From contig BDDD01002958.1 of NCBI GenBank assembly GCA_001972305.1, positions 6,854 through 70,853 of the forward strand: a stretch of 64,000 bases of DNA, given 5' to 3'. The translations under genes and the position numbers were made by a program. The notes below the pieces were generated by a model that saw only the letters and a list, made by a program, of their open reading frames with translations, did no database searches and was not told the origin of the DNA. Within the stretch, counting starts at the first letter, position 1. Each line of letters starts with the position of its first letter. This stretch comes from Cephalotus follicularis. Its lineage: Eukaryota; Streptophyta; Magnoliopsida; Oxalidales; Cephalotaceae. Positions 47,688 through 59,955 of the stretch are shown one piece after another.

Positions 47688-48180
47688 CGGTCAATAACAA
47701 TTGACATTTACGCATATGATATGCTTGCATATGGATGTTATAACTGTTTATTTCATAGCACATAGGGTTATTCTACGAAGCCGTTTAACTGACCCATCCT
47801 TAGGGATAGGGTTTTTATATTGGATATTAGGTATGGGAGCCAAGAGTGAGTAACCACCAGTGATTGGATAGTTGCTCTTCGGACAAGAATGCAAAGAAGA
47901 TGCATTGGTAATGTTGAAATTTGCTTATACTATGGATATGATATGGTAATACTAAAGACATTCATTGTTAAGGAATTGTGTTGCTTTTGCATGAATTGAT
48001 TAAGAGGAATTCATATGTATGTCAATTTATTGAGTGATTGGTAGAGTATGTGATAAAGTTTATACTGTTTTCACATACGAATAACCTTATCTAGCACCAA
48101 ACAATTGGATAAGTGAATGGATACGACAAAAGCTAGCGTCACGGGCTCGCCCCTAGCCCCTCGAACTCGAGGTGCTACAT

Positions 48181-48696
48181 CCTCCCTCATCGTACATGTT
48201 CTATTTATTCCATGTTTATAAATAGATACAATAATGTATTTATTTGTTATAACTCAATATATAACGGAAAGAACTTTAATTTTTATGTTACAATAAAAAT
48301 TAATTAAAGAATATACTGAGTTATTTAATGACGTTAAATATTATATTATGCAACAATATGTTGTATCATTGATTTTTGATGCTACTATAATGGATATGCT
48401 ATATATGAAAAGATGAGCGATTTTTCATTTTCATTTTTATTTTTAATACCATACTGAGTGAGGATGATGATTATTAATCCTATAAAGAGAGGACAAAGAT
48501 TCCCTATCCTTCTTATAGAAGGGACAGACGATGACGAGAAAATATAATGTTAGACAAAATAGTACATTTAGACCCCTCTTCTCCTTGTTGCCAACCATAT
48601 CTCAAATACAATATAAGAAAATTATAATTGGAGTAGTGAGCATCCAACCTCAAAGGATGCTTACGAGGAGGAGGGATCCTCAAATATTTAAATTTG
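48181..48696. other. AT-rich spacer between inverted LTR-like segments
   Basis: About 500 bases with no recognisable gene or repeat end. Contains words such as GGGACAGACGATGACGAG near 48530 that resemble 40795-40840. Confidence 0.4.
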
Positions 48697-49204
48697 TGTC
48701 ACCCTAAACCCATAGGGGGTCCGAGACGTCACCCAAATCCATTCATTCTCTCAATCCATAAGTTGGGTAATAGTTAAACCTACTCCGTGCAGCGAAAAAC
48801 CATAAATACTTAAAACTTTCATGCATACATGCGTACATCTATTCAATCAACCTTAAACATCAATAACATTCCTTATCATATCATATACAAGTGCATGCAA
48901 TATCGTACAAATCTTTACAAATCCATAGCACACATACTTAACATTTATACAATACAAAACCATACGAGAAAACATCCTTCTATCCATGAATCCATGCTTC
49001 TTGCATTCTTATCACCACTGATCTTACGTTCGTGAACACCGTTACTAGCCCCACATCCGTCCGTACCTAAACACAGAACGATGCCCCATCCCGAAGGATT
49101 GGTCAGCCAAACGGCCTTGTAGAAACACAGCCCTTATGTATATAATGTGAGCACTTATCGCAGGTATATAAATGTATGTCATGGCATAATACGAGAACAA
49201 TTGT

Positions 49205-49262
49205 GGTTAATGAATCCATATATATAATCGTCCCATATCAGCATATATATAGACAGTTAACC
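49205..49262 (-). other. recurring hairpin, copy 5
   Basis: Read on the minus strand: GGTTAACTG, TATATATATGC, loop TGATATGGGACG, then ATTATATATATGG and TTAACC. Inner and outer arms pair. Confidence 0.65.
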
Positions 49263-49304
49263 TAAACATAACCTCCTATCCATACATCTATCATACAATC
49301 AGGT

Positions 49305-49357
49305 GGTCAACCACTTATATACAACTGTCCCATATCAGCGTATATGAATGGTTAACC
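49305..49357 (-). other. recurring hairpin, copy 6
   Basis: Read on the minus strand: GGTTAACCA, CATATACGC, loop TGATATGGGACA, then GTTGTATATAAG and GGTTGACC. Confidence 0.65.
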
Positions 49358-50558
49358 TAGTATACTATCATTCGTAAGCCTAAACCCTGCACAAGCTCAA
49401 GGTTCAGAACATCTAGTTACCTACCGTTAGACCGATAAGAGCTCAACTATACTAGTTACCTATAAGAGCTTAACAAGTTACAGATTCATACATCCGTCCG
49501 TATCCGTAGCATACCATAGCTCAACATGAATGTCAAGTTCACCCGAAGGCACACAAGCTCTAAGACGAGACATCTAACCCCTCCCTCTCCCCCTTAGTCA
49601 CAGAGCTTCCCTATCCATACGTGAGTCTAAATCCCCCCGAAGACGCACAAGCTTGGTTGCCTATATGTAGACCTATAGGAGCTCAACCAATCACGTGCCA
49701 TGAATAATTGTAAAGACTCTACCTTACCTTTACCTTTATCATGCCATCTTTAAAACCTGAGAAGAAACACAGTCATAATTGTATCACGGACCTAGGAAAG
49801 AACATGGAAAAAAACCATTTGAAAACATTCTTTGAAAACATTTTAGAAACTGCAGCCTTAAGCGGCGGCGCCTTGAACCTGGGCGTTGACGCTTAGTGTT
49901 TAAGTGTCAACAGTTAGGTCTAAGCGTCAACTATTAGGCAAGTTAGTAGGTTTTAGTTCATTTTGAAAAAGGCCTTAGCGGCGATGCTCAAGAATAAGCG
50001 TCATCACTTAGCCAAATGCTGCCAAAGGAAGGCTAAGCATCGAAGGTTTGTAAAAAAAATTTCCTTGAACACGACCCCTCAGTGGTGACTCTCACAAGCT
50101 GGGTGTCGTCGCTTAGTGCAGCAGAACTTTAGGGTTCTTAACTTAAACTTTTCCAATTCAATTCATTTCTTCATATCCTTAAAATCCAAGTTCAATTCAA
50201 GTTTCTTAGACCATTTCTATGCCATTAAAACCATTTTCAATCTTTCAAATTATTTCTTTTTTCATTTTAGGTTAGAAACCCTCTTTATGACCTAACTCTA
50301 TATTTTAATCAATTCATCCAATCAGTTAATACATGTGCATATATGTGTAATCATAAGCATATTTAAGTAAATAAGGTTTCTACCATAGATTGAAGCTTGT
50401 CCTTGGGTCCTAGGTTGAGAAATGTGAGAAAGAACTCAAGTTCTTGGTTTATGAAACTTCAATCTTGTGTCAATCAAAGGTATGATCAATCAATAACCCT
50501 TCCCCCATGATTTCATGGATCAATTAGCTGTTTAGGGCTATTTTTAGTGAGTTTTGGG

Positions 50559-50560
<2 letters not shown>

Positions 50561-50630
<70 letters not shown>

Positions 50631-50634
50631 AGAG
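50561..50634. repeat. (GA)n microsatellite
   Basis: About 35 GA units with one CA interruption. It sits where the leader of the reverse LTR-like copy would be. The minus-strand Ser-Leu frame here is a repeat artefact. Confidence 0.95.
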
Positions 50635-50899
50635 AAAATGAAGTTTTAGAATGTTTAGGGATCTATATATAGGTTTGTCACTAATATCTACCCTCGTGTG
50701 TAACAAATATCGTAAACAGATATATCATCATACCATTTGGGTGGAAATATCCTTATACCATCCATAACCATATGCACAACCATCATCCCTCATATCTGTA
50801 TACCATGTCGTATGATGCAAAATATGCTTAAGTGTAAAGGGGTTGTTTCGAGGAGTTACATCGTCCCTTACTTATATGAATATGGTCCCCAGATTCATC

Positions 50900-51664
50900 G
50901 TCCATAACTATAACCTTAACCATGTTCATGGCCATGCCTCTTGGCTCCATACTCGAGTCCATAGAAGTCCCTGTAACCATATTATACAGGCGAGCTTAAC
51001 TTCCCATTGGTTGTTTCCCCCTTGGCTAACTTGTCCCTCTAAAAGCACCCGGTGTACTGGTAGTCCGTGCAGGTGGAGCCTGATACTGTGTCTGCGGTTA
51101 CTGGTGCCGATACCGTGTCTGCGGTGCCTGGTGCTGATACCGTGCCTGTGGTGTTGGCTATAGCATATGTCCGTGCAGGTGGAGCCTGTTATCTGTACAA
51201 TGTGGACAATCTTTAGCGATGTTCCCATCTCTCCACATCATATACGATTCCCCAAGTAACTGCAACAGTTGTAAAAGGTGAGATTGGTCCTCTGACAATG
51301 TATGTATGGCACTGGTGCAGTTTGGTTGCTCGCATTGGGGAACCTAGACTGAGTACTATGACTGGGTGCTTCAAACTGGTTTCGCAGATGGGAACTGCGC
51401 GCTGGTCTCCAGTTACCTGTAAACTGTGCCTGATCACCACTCCCTCTAGAACCAACATGGAAGTCACCCTGGAAGAATCCCTCTGAAAACCCCATCGGTG
51501 ATCCACTTAGAGAGCCACTACTATCTATTTTTGTTGACTTCCCACTAGGAGAAGCACTCTGATCACTCTATTAGAAGGACGGTGTTGGTCCAGTACCTGT
51601 CTGAATCCTCAGTATCCTGAACTCCTCTGATATATCCTCTAACTATTTAGCACTGGCTACCATA
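50900..51664 (-). pseudogene. gypsy-type gag remnant with degenerate zinc knuckle
   Basis: Minus-strand frames read like the C-terminal part of a gypsy gag: a glycine/serine/glutamine-rich stretch (FSEGFFQGDFHVGSRGSGDQ, about 51490), an RPxRSSHLRNQFE-like piece, then knuckle traces WRDGNIAKDCPHC (about 51230-51190). After it come Thr/Val/Ala-rich repeats encoded by CCGATACCGTGTCTGCGG-type sequence. Stops and frame changes break it. It is bounded at 51668 by another LTR-like segment. Confidence 0.65.
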
Positions 51665-51667
51665 TCA

Positions 51668-53325
51668 TGACACGCCCGGACCCAGTCCGGCTGAGATCCT
51701 CCTTGTCCTCTACGAGGCCAAGCCTCCCATCAGAGACTCACCTCGTAAATTCAGCAGATCAGAGTTTCAGAAATACATTTTTAAACAGAAGAATTCTTCA
51801 AAACATAAAGAAAAACAGAAAGTTTTTTGAAAAACTTGAAAATAATTCTAACACTTAAAATTTTAAGAAAATCGGGCATGTAGTATTCGTTTATCGGACT
51901 ATGCCCCATGTAAAGAAAAACATAGTTTGTAATATAGGCTCAGCCCTCAGCAACCACACTCCCAAAGGAGGAAATTAACAGATATAATGGGCTCAACCCT
52001 CAGAAAACTATAAATGGGCTCAACCCTCAGCAGACCATAAGTTAAAATAGAAAACAAGTATGGGTTGGGCTCTGCCTTAATCATATTATCAAAACATAAC
52101 TCAAAAAGATAGGGCTCAGCCCTTATAAATGAAAACAAAACATTTATATAAAACTTAAATAATACAAAATTTAATATGTTGATGTAGTGATGGTATGCAT
52201 ATGTTGACTCTGGTAAGCATGCCCTTGTGGTCTCACCTCAGCAGACTGACTGACTCTAGCTGACAGAACTCAGCAGATTAACTTGTCAGAACTAAAAATA
52301 GAAAACAGAGGAGGGAGTTAGTCCACAGGACTAGTGAGATGGAACAAAAAAAACTCAGCAGAGTTTTGCTCGCATATAAATATCTTTGCAAAAAGATATA
52401 ACAAAACTATAAAACTGAAAAAGAATTTCAGAAAACAGAAACAAAATCCAGAATCTAATTACAAAACAATTTAAGACATCTTAAACTGAATATAAATCCA
52501 AAAACCAGTTTCTAACACAGAAATTTCCAGAATCTAATTACTAGATAAGGTTGACGCCTGGGCCCCGTTGGACCGAACGTCCAACAGAAATAGTGACAAG
52601 GACACCGTCGTGTCCAAACATCAGCAGAAAGTCATACACGTGTAGACAAAGCCTCTCATGGGCATCAGATATGTAATCAATACAATACCGAGATCACAAT
52701 GCATCTAAACATATTTAACAGATGCAGCAGATACAGAAAAATTACCAATGTCTCAGAACAAATTTTTAAATAGATTTAAACAGATACAGAAAACCGTCAA
52801 AACAGAGTTAAAACAGATTTAAACAGATACATAAATTGTTTTCTTATCAAATACAGATATAACTGAAAATAGCGTCATACTATGACTATCATCATGCGAG
52901 GCATTACAACTTTAACAGATTTCAGAAATGAACAAAAACCAAGTTCATTTGGATACAGAAATAAATAAGAGAACACGCTTGTACATTTATAACATTAAAA
53001 ACATTTCAGAGTAAAAAGGGTTAAAGAAAGTGTTCCACTCACAAAACAGGCGAGTAAAGTCCCTCAACTGGTCACCTCCATGGCCGACCTCAAAGGCAGG
53101 ATCCTCTGCCAACAGACAGACAGACAAATAGACAATAGACTAGCAGAACTCAAACACGTACTAAGACGTGTAATGCGTTATGCAATGAAATACGTGCAGA
53201 TGTCAGAAAACTATAACCGATCAAAACGGTCATCAACATCAGAAGTCTATTAGTTAAAATCATCGTTTAAACTTCAATTAACACACTTTCGAAATCATTA
53301 AAGCAAGTCCAAGTGGTTGTGTAAG
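51668..53325 (-). mobile_element. LTR-like segment, family 2 copy B (reverse)
   Basis: Plus-strand start TGACACGCCCGGACCCAG; in reverse complement it matches copy A (43925-45286) block by block. Shared blocks include GATGCCCATGAGAGGCTT, the TGGACTAAC region and the ATGCCCGATTTTC block (51846-51920 here). It is longer than copy A at its 5' side. The right limit was set where copy C's TGTAAGAGCCC begins and is approximate. Confidence 0.65.
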
Positions 53326-56300
53326 AGCCCTAAATATTATTAAATATTATTAATAGGCTTTGTAATGATTTTTTTTCACCTTTTAGGCTGGGCTCGAATT
53401 TTATGTTGTATTTATTTGGGCCCTAATATAATATAATTTGTGAACTTGGGCTAAAGAGATTATGCTTTTCTCCTTGGATTTAATGCTATAATTAGATTTT
53501 TGGGCTTGTATGTGGAAAGTCTAATTTGGCCCAAGTGGGAGGAGGCTAGCCCCAAGCCCAGCAGAGGCTTGCACCCGTAAGAATTCTCTCAATAATTCTA
53601 GACTCTTCCATGACCATTATAAAAGGGGAAAGGAACTTGGTAAAAACACTTTGGCCATTTCTTGCACAGTTTATCTAGAGAATTCAGGAGAATGAGAGAG
53701 TGGAAAGAAGGAGACAAAGTGGGTGCTGTCCATGGAGCTCCCATGTCCCCTGCACTCCAATGGTATAAATACCATTCCCTGGGAGCAAGGCTTTGTGCAA
53801 GGAAGAAGGAATTTGGCAAAGCTAAAGTGTAGCAGTCCTCAACCAAAGGAAGTCTAGAATTATCTCCGTTTTTAACCTTTACCCAGGTAGGTTACTCCAT
53901 GTCCGAGTGCCTACCAGCTTGTGTGTGTGCTTGTGTGCCTACTATGCGTGTTTGTTATTGTTTGCTGCTATATGTGATTTATTGTTTGTATGTAATTGTT
54001 TAGTAAAGTAAAATTATACATATATGTGTTCTCGGGTATGTGCCTTAGCCGAATAATGCGCGTAGCACGTGGTTATTTCCTCTTCCCATCCTATCTGCCG
54101 GCGGTGGCTGCCCGTTCCCGGGCGAGTCACAGTGAATTTTGAGCAGTAATGTGTTGACCAACGGTTATGGGGGCTCGGTTTTGGGTGTCACCGGAACTTC
54201 GGCAGGTTGGCCGGAGTTCCGATTACGATAAATTATGTTTCCTATGAATACGTCGTAGCGATATGTGCTACGTTTATGCAGCGTGAATGATGGTAGAGTT
54301 TCGAAACGATGACGAGAACCGATGACCTGTTCAAAGCTTAACGGGGTTAGTCCGTGGAAGTGTCGGCTCTGATATTGTGAGTAGAACATCTCCTTCCTTA
54401 CTTTATCTTATTTATTGATGGTATTCCTTGACGCTGGATATTGCCTCTGTTGTGATTTTTAAATGCCATAGCTTGTTGATTCATATGATTATTGATATCC
54501 TGTATTTACGATTCCTAAGCTTGTTGATAGCCCTTGTGATTGGTTTCCATCATCGTATATTCGGGATCTTTTATTGGGCATTCTTGACTAAACCCCTATA
54601 TTGCTATGAATTAGTTGTGATCATATGTCCATCCAGTCTTTTGTTGTTGTATCTACATGGCTTTTGTGGACATATATGTTTCTGTGTATATCGATTTGGC
54701 TCCTACGGAGATGTATTTTGTTTTTTTGCTATTGCTATTATATTCTTTCCATCTCTGTGTCAATATATTTGAGCTTCGTTGTTGGTACCGTTGAGAAATT
54801 CCTATCTTTTGTAAGAAACGGTTGTCATGTGGCCATGTGCCTTTGCACAACCTTGTTGTTAATGGACATTTCCCTTCTTTGACTTTCCTTATGCTTGTTA
54901 TTCTTGATGATGATTGTGCCCTTTTGTGGTTCTGTTTTGAGATGGCTCATGATAATCGGATTTGTTGATTTGTATTGATTTCTGCATTCGATATGTTGAT
55001 TAATTGTGATATTCACTCCTTTGTTTGAGAGTCATATCATTCCATATGTGCCCTATTGCCTCGAGATTGTGATATTGGTTAGGATTTGTATCCCGGTTGT
55101 ATTATGTTAATGTATTCATTATTGTGATATGATTCCGAGCGGTATATGCTCGATGTTCTGGGTGACTTGGTCACCTTCTCACATTTGTGATATCGTGATT
55201 GTCATATGGTTATACTATGTTATACTCTGATGCTGAGTACCGGGTTTTCTGATATGTATTATCGGTCCAAGGAGTGGTATATGTTCGACGCTCAACTCTA
55301 CTTAACAGGCCCATTGGTCTATGATGGGGTGTTATGTGGAAACTGCCTCCGGGTTCCATACCTGGATCTGCGGCATACTATTGTCTATGATGGTTGCTGA
55401 GTGTGAGTGCAGCAGAGCTGCTCCATTACCCTCCTATTGGACTGAGTTTGGTTGTTGATATATATTGCACGCGGGTCCCTCAGATGAGGTTGAGTGTGCG
55501 TGCGGGTTTCTCGGCGAGGGCTAGGGTCCGTGCGGTATATGCCGGCCCCTCGTGAGAGGTATGGATGTTATGCTTACCATAGGCACTCTACACCGGTGTA
55601 TGATGGATGATGATCACATCCTATAGCCTATTGGCCTATATTATTGCTGCAGCGGTTACGTGATGACGCCATGTGATTTGGCGGGGATATGAGACAGTGA
55701 CAGGATTGGTACCAGCATCCCCTTATATTTTTGTTGTTTATGATTATTTGGGCACATATTACATTCTTGATGTTTGATATTTGATTTATGATCGTATCTT
55801 TGAGTTGATATTCAGATACTTGGATTTGTTGTTGACTCTCATGTATTTGATTTCTGTCTTGACTTTGATATTCGTTCAGTGGACTTCGTTGTTAAGCTCG
55901 AGTGTTTCATTTATGGAGCCTTGTTAATGTCTATGGTCACATTTGTGGAATTCAATTGTTAAGTATCGAGATGATCTTGGAACCTTTGTGGATCTCTTTT
56001 GATGATATTGTTTTCATTTCTGACTCATGTTATATTGTGGAGCCATTTGTCGAGTATCGAGATCCTTTTCGTTGATTTCGTTTACACATTGAGAATCTCG
56101 ATATTCCTTTGTGATCTCGATATCCCTTTTGTGATCTCGATATCCCTTTGTGATCTCGATATCCTTTGTGGATCATGATTTGTTATGGATCTTGATTTCT
56201 TTTGTGATCATTGATTTTATTTCTTGCCGTAGATTCACTTTTATACTACTTTGAGCTTATTTTATTTCTCCTTCTATTCAGTATATATTTATGGGAGATG

Positions 56301-56924
56301 TATTTATTGTTTCTACTCACTTAGTCATTTGGACTAACCCCCTCTCTTTTCTTTCCCTTCCAGATAAAGGCAAGATGGTAAGTGATTGCTAGTTTGTTGC
56401 TGTTGATGATTGACCACGGAGGCAGGGCATGCTACCAGGATTTTAACACATGCATAACATACTACATCAGCAATTAAATTATGCATTTACTTATGTTTTA
56501 TATAAATGATTTCATTTTATGGTTTTGTTTTTAAAAAGTGCCGAGCCCTATAGATTTACTTTTATTGCTTGTTGAAATGGTTGAGGCTAAGCCCAACCTA
56601 TGTTTACTGCTTTAAATTGTGGTTTGCTGAGGGCTGAGCCCCATTAAAACTGTTGATTCCTCCTTCGGGAGTGTGTTTTTAAACTGTGTTTTTCTTTACA
56701 GGGGGCATAGTCCTATAAACAGATACTACATGCCCGATTTTCGTAAAAATTTAAGAGTTAGAAAAAATTTCAAAGTTTTGGAAACGTTTAATTTTTTTTT
56801 TGATTTCCAAGTTTAAAGTGAGTTTTATATAAACCATGTGGTGACTTCTGAAAGGAAGTTTTCATGTGGAAGGTCATATCCGTTCTCAGTAGGATATCGG
56901 TTGTTGTAGGGAACGGGTGTGACA
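53326..56924 (+). mobile_element. LTR-like segment, family 2 copy C (long)
   Basis: From TGTAAGAGCCC to GGGTGTGACA. A TATA-like TTATAAAAGGGG at 53618 suggests a promoter, as in an LTR. The last 600 bases match copies A and B (ATAGTCCTATAAACAGATAC, ACTACATGCCCGATTTTCGT). The centre is T-rich and non-coding. Flanking five bases do not match, so the limits or unity of the segment are uncertain. Confidence 0.5.
56091..56170. repeat. 19-20-bp tandem repeat
   Basis: Four copies of GTGATCTCGATATCCCTTT with small length changes. Confidence 0.85.
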
Positions 56925-58800
56925 GCATGTGCCTAGGAAGAGTGCCAGAGGTGCTCATGTGCGGAGCTGAAAAGATGGGGTCCCAGGGGTATAACGCCCC
57001 GTAGCTGTTTTGGAACTTTTTCTATGGTGTATAATTTTTGTTTTTATGGGCTTTGGACTTATTTGAGTAAGAGAGAAAATTTAAGTGTTGATTTTGTTAT
57101 AAACTCAAGTGTAAAGTGTGATTATAAATAGTAGGTGGACTTAAGTGCAAAGTTTGTTGAGGAAGTTTCCAAATCCCAAGGTTTAATGATGGTTTTGTAG
57201 AGATTAACAAAGAGATATTTTCTTTTGGTGTTGGATTTTCCCTTAGCTTCTGCAGGTTAGAGTGAGAGAGAGAGCTCTAGTTCTTCTTCTTCTTCTTCTT
57301 TGTCTTTGACGAGCAGGAGGAGAACAACAGTTTGAAGCTTTCCAAGCTTAGTGGAGAAGCAGCCAGGCACAGTAGCAGACGAGGAGAAATAGGAGAAGTT
57401 CTCGTCAGAGGAAGCCAGCAAGAACGCAGCCAAGAACTATGAGTGGGACATCCCTTCTATGTTTCTAGTTATTTCATAATGTTCTTGATAACTCATTCAG
57501 TTTTCAATTTCCAGTACAGTGAGAGCTTTCTAACGAGAATTTGTTTCTCTAGCGTCTTCGTATGTTTTCCTTGACAGAAGAGAGAGAGAGAGTTTCCGAG
57601 AACTAGAGCGCAAGTTTCTTCTAAGTGAATTAGTCACTTTCCAGAGAAGGTAACGCGTACGTGCTCAACCCCACTCCTCGGTCTACTATTGTCTATGATG
57701 GGAAGCCGAGCGAGACTGTCCCCAGGTCCTACCTGGATCTCCTTTACACTATTGTCTATGATGGTGTTTAGGGTTTGAGTACAGCAGAGCTAAGTTTCCA
57801 GAATAGAGATTAGAGCCTTTCAGTAAGTCTTCTAGAGGAGGACTTTATCCTCGGCAGTCATGCCTTCAGCTTAGATATGTAAGTAAAGCAAAGAAATAGC
57901 AAGCTCAGAGGAGAACCATGGGTTCTTGCCAGATACTGCCAAGCAGGCTTAGGCCTAGATCAGCTCAGCTCAGCACCACTATAAGTTGGCAACTATATTA
58001 TGTAAACAGCAAAGCAAAGCATAGCAAAGAAAAGTAAGTTCCAAGCTAGTCTCATCCTTCTCGGCACCTCAGGCCAAGTTGGATCCTCTTCTAGAGTACT
58101 TCAGCAAGTCTTTGTTTTATCTCAAGTTTTTCTTCAGCTTTTGTAAGTATCTTAGAGCATCAGTTAAGCAGAGGAAAAAGTAAGCTTTTCTTTCATGTCC
58201 TTTGAGCGTTTCATCATATATGAGCCATGACAATTATGTTTGTATAGTTAATTTTCCCCAGTTGGGATCCTTAATCATGTTCATGGCATGCATTCTTTCA
58301 GCACATTCATTTTAAAGAATGTACCAGAGGATGTTTTGTTCTCGTTCACTTAGTCAGTTGGACTAATCCCCTCATAGATTCTTTTGCAGAGGACCTAGCA
58401 AGAGGAGGAGAAGATCCTCCAGACCAGTAGTAGCGAGCTCAGGAAGGTAGCTTTTTGACCTCGGCACCTCGGATGATATGGACCAGACGTCTAGCATTGC
58501 ATATCATTGGGAATTCTTTGGGTTCCTTTACCCTTCTTTTTGTAATAGAGTAGACGTGAGCCTTTTCTTTGGGTATGATAAGCTTAAACATGAAAGATAT
58601 GCTATTCTTTTTGCCGAGCTAAGGAGGCAATGTATGTTTATGCCAGGGGTCAAACTTGTAATGATTTTATACTTTCAAGAATGATATGGATGTTTTGAGT
58701 TAGTAGATTACGTTTATCTTGTGTTTTTATGGATATTTCCTGTTATGAGTTTGGTGTTTTCAGGTCTGTCCGAGGAGCTGGGGAGTCCTCGGATTTCTAG
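56925..58800 (+). repeat. further LTR-like segment (D)
   Basis: Starts near TATAACGCCCCGTAGC, has TATAAATAGTAGG at about 57124 as a promoter-like site, and repeats the phrase ACTATTGTCTATGATGG (57687 and 57753), which also occurs in copy C (55378). It contains CACTTAGTCAGTTGGACTAA at 58347-58366, which parallels the CTTAGTCATTTGGACTAACC of copy C. No coding domain was recognised. Limits are approximate. Confidence 0.45.
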
Positions 58801-59765
58801 CAAAGGTTAGCTTAGCAGGGGAGATAGGTTTATGCTTGGGTGGACGGGTTAAGCTTAGAGAGTTTTACCCGAGGAGGCAGGGTGTCCTCGGGTGATGTTG
58901 GGTCTTTGGCAAAAGAGGCCCAAGGAGACAAGTAAGCCAGAGGTCTGAGGACGACTTGATGTTGAAATGCTACAGTGGTTTAAGTTAAGCTGTGCGTTTT
59001 GTAGTTTAGTTTAGATAAGTAGTGCAGAGGAGAAAAGACCCGAGGACAAGGAGTGTCCCCGGGCATGTTTTGTCTACAGGTTGTTAAGTGATCTTGTGAG
59101 TTGCACGTGTGTGCTCTCTTCCGGGGTTTTATGTTGTTGCGTATTCAGCCCAGGTCTTCTCCTCGGGCTTTTTGCTCGATAAGTTAAGTGATCATGTGAG
59201 GAGCACGTGGGTGTTCTCCTCGGGCATAAGTGATGCGGCGCGTTTTGGAGTTTGGGTTAAGTAGTGCTGGGGACACAAGCAGGAGAGGAGTTGGATCCTC
59301 TGCCCCGGTTGCCCTGTTAGCTGTGCGCCCAGCCCAGGCTTGTCGTTTGGCCTTGTGTAGCAGGTCAGAGGATCCCCTCTTTGTAGTTTTAGCATTGTTA
59401 GTAGAGCAGGGTTGTTGGCAGGAGTGCCATCCCCGGAAGGACACGTGTCCCATAGTTAGAGCGGGAACGGGTCCTGACAAGGGGAGACTTGGTGCCGAGC
59501 TGCCATGCCGGAGCTACTCTACCATGCCTGAGCAGCCATGTAGAGCTCCTCTGCCCATGCCTGGGGACCCATGTACCCAAGGTGGTGGTATGCCAGGGGT
59601 GCCGAGAAGACAAGCCAGAAGTGCCGGGGAAGTTAGGCACCAGAGGAGACATGTGTTGTGGTGAGAATTCCAGGGAAGGGTAATGCCAGGCTGACGTACC
59701 CGAGCTCCCCTGCACACCAGGGGACATGGATGCCAATGCTAGGGGAGCCTGACGCAAGAGCTATG
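58801..59765. repeat. GC-rich retroelement-derived block
   Basis: Recurring GAGGA, CCTCGG, GTGCCGGGG and CAGAGGA words. Open frames on both strands (up to 144 codons) carry no domain and follow from composition. Words resemble the reverse complement of the 62.4-62.7 kb array. Confidence 0.5.
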
Positions 59766-59769
59766 AACA

Positions 59770-59955
59770 AAGCGTCGACGTCTTTCATCAAAGGGATCGA
59801 TGTCTTTGAGCAAAATCGACCTGTAACTTTGGACCAGAAGGGATCGACGTCTTTCTGCTTAGGGGTCGACGTCTTTCATGCGCATCTCAGCAAAACGCGA
59901 CTTTTACAAGAAGACATCGACGTCTTTCAAAAGAAGTCGACGCCTTCCTCTGCAG
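59770..59955 (+). repeat. array of GTCGACGTCTTTC motifs
   Basis: Six copies of RTCGAYGYCTTTC-like sequence within 190 bp, some in pairs 20-40 nt apart. Confidence 0.75.

Larger units (their letters stand above)
46312..48180 (+). mobile_element. downstream part of LTR-like segment, family 1, forward copy
   Basis: This segment continues the sequence cut by the two CACTA elements. It holds paired GTTGACG motifs (46665-46970), a GTTGAGCTCCTG repeat area (47330-47540), one recurring hairpin (47653-47687), and an end TCGAGGTGCTACA at 48180. The order of blocks matches the inverse of 48697-50860, so the two are an inverted pair of one family. No coding region was recognised. Confidence 0.55.
48697..50860 (-). 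mobile_element. LTR-like segment, family 1, reverse copy
   Basis: Read on the minus strand it starts TGTAACTCCTCG and ends TTTAGGGTGACA, with TATA-like CTATATATAG at about 50669-50660, then a (TC)n leader. After that come GTTGACG-type motifs, AGTTGAGCTC repeats and two recurring hairpins. This is the same order as in the forward copy ending at 48180. Five-base flanks (ATTTG and TCGTC) do not match, so it is not a clean solo LTR. It may be the 3' LTR of the element whose gag remnant lies at 50900-51664. Confidence 0.6.

Noticed and set aside
50524-50706. Ser-Leu repeat frame
   Set aside because: Translation of the (GA)n microsatellite.
59230-59664. 144-codon frame
   Set aside because: Overlapping frames on both strands in GC-rich retroelement sequence, with no domain or gene structure.
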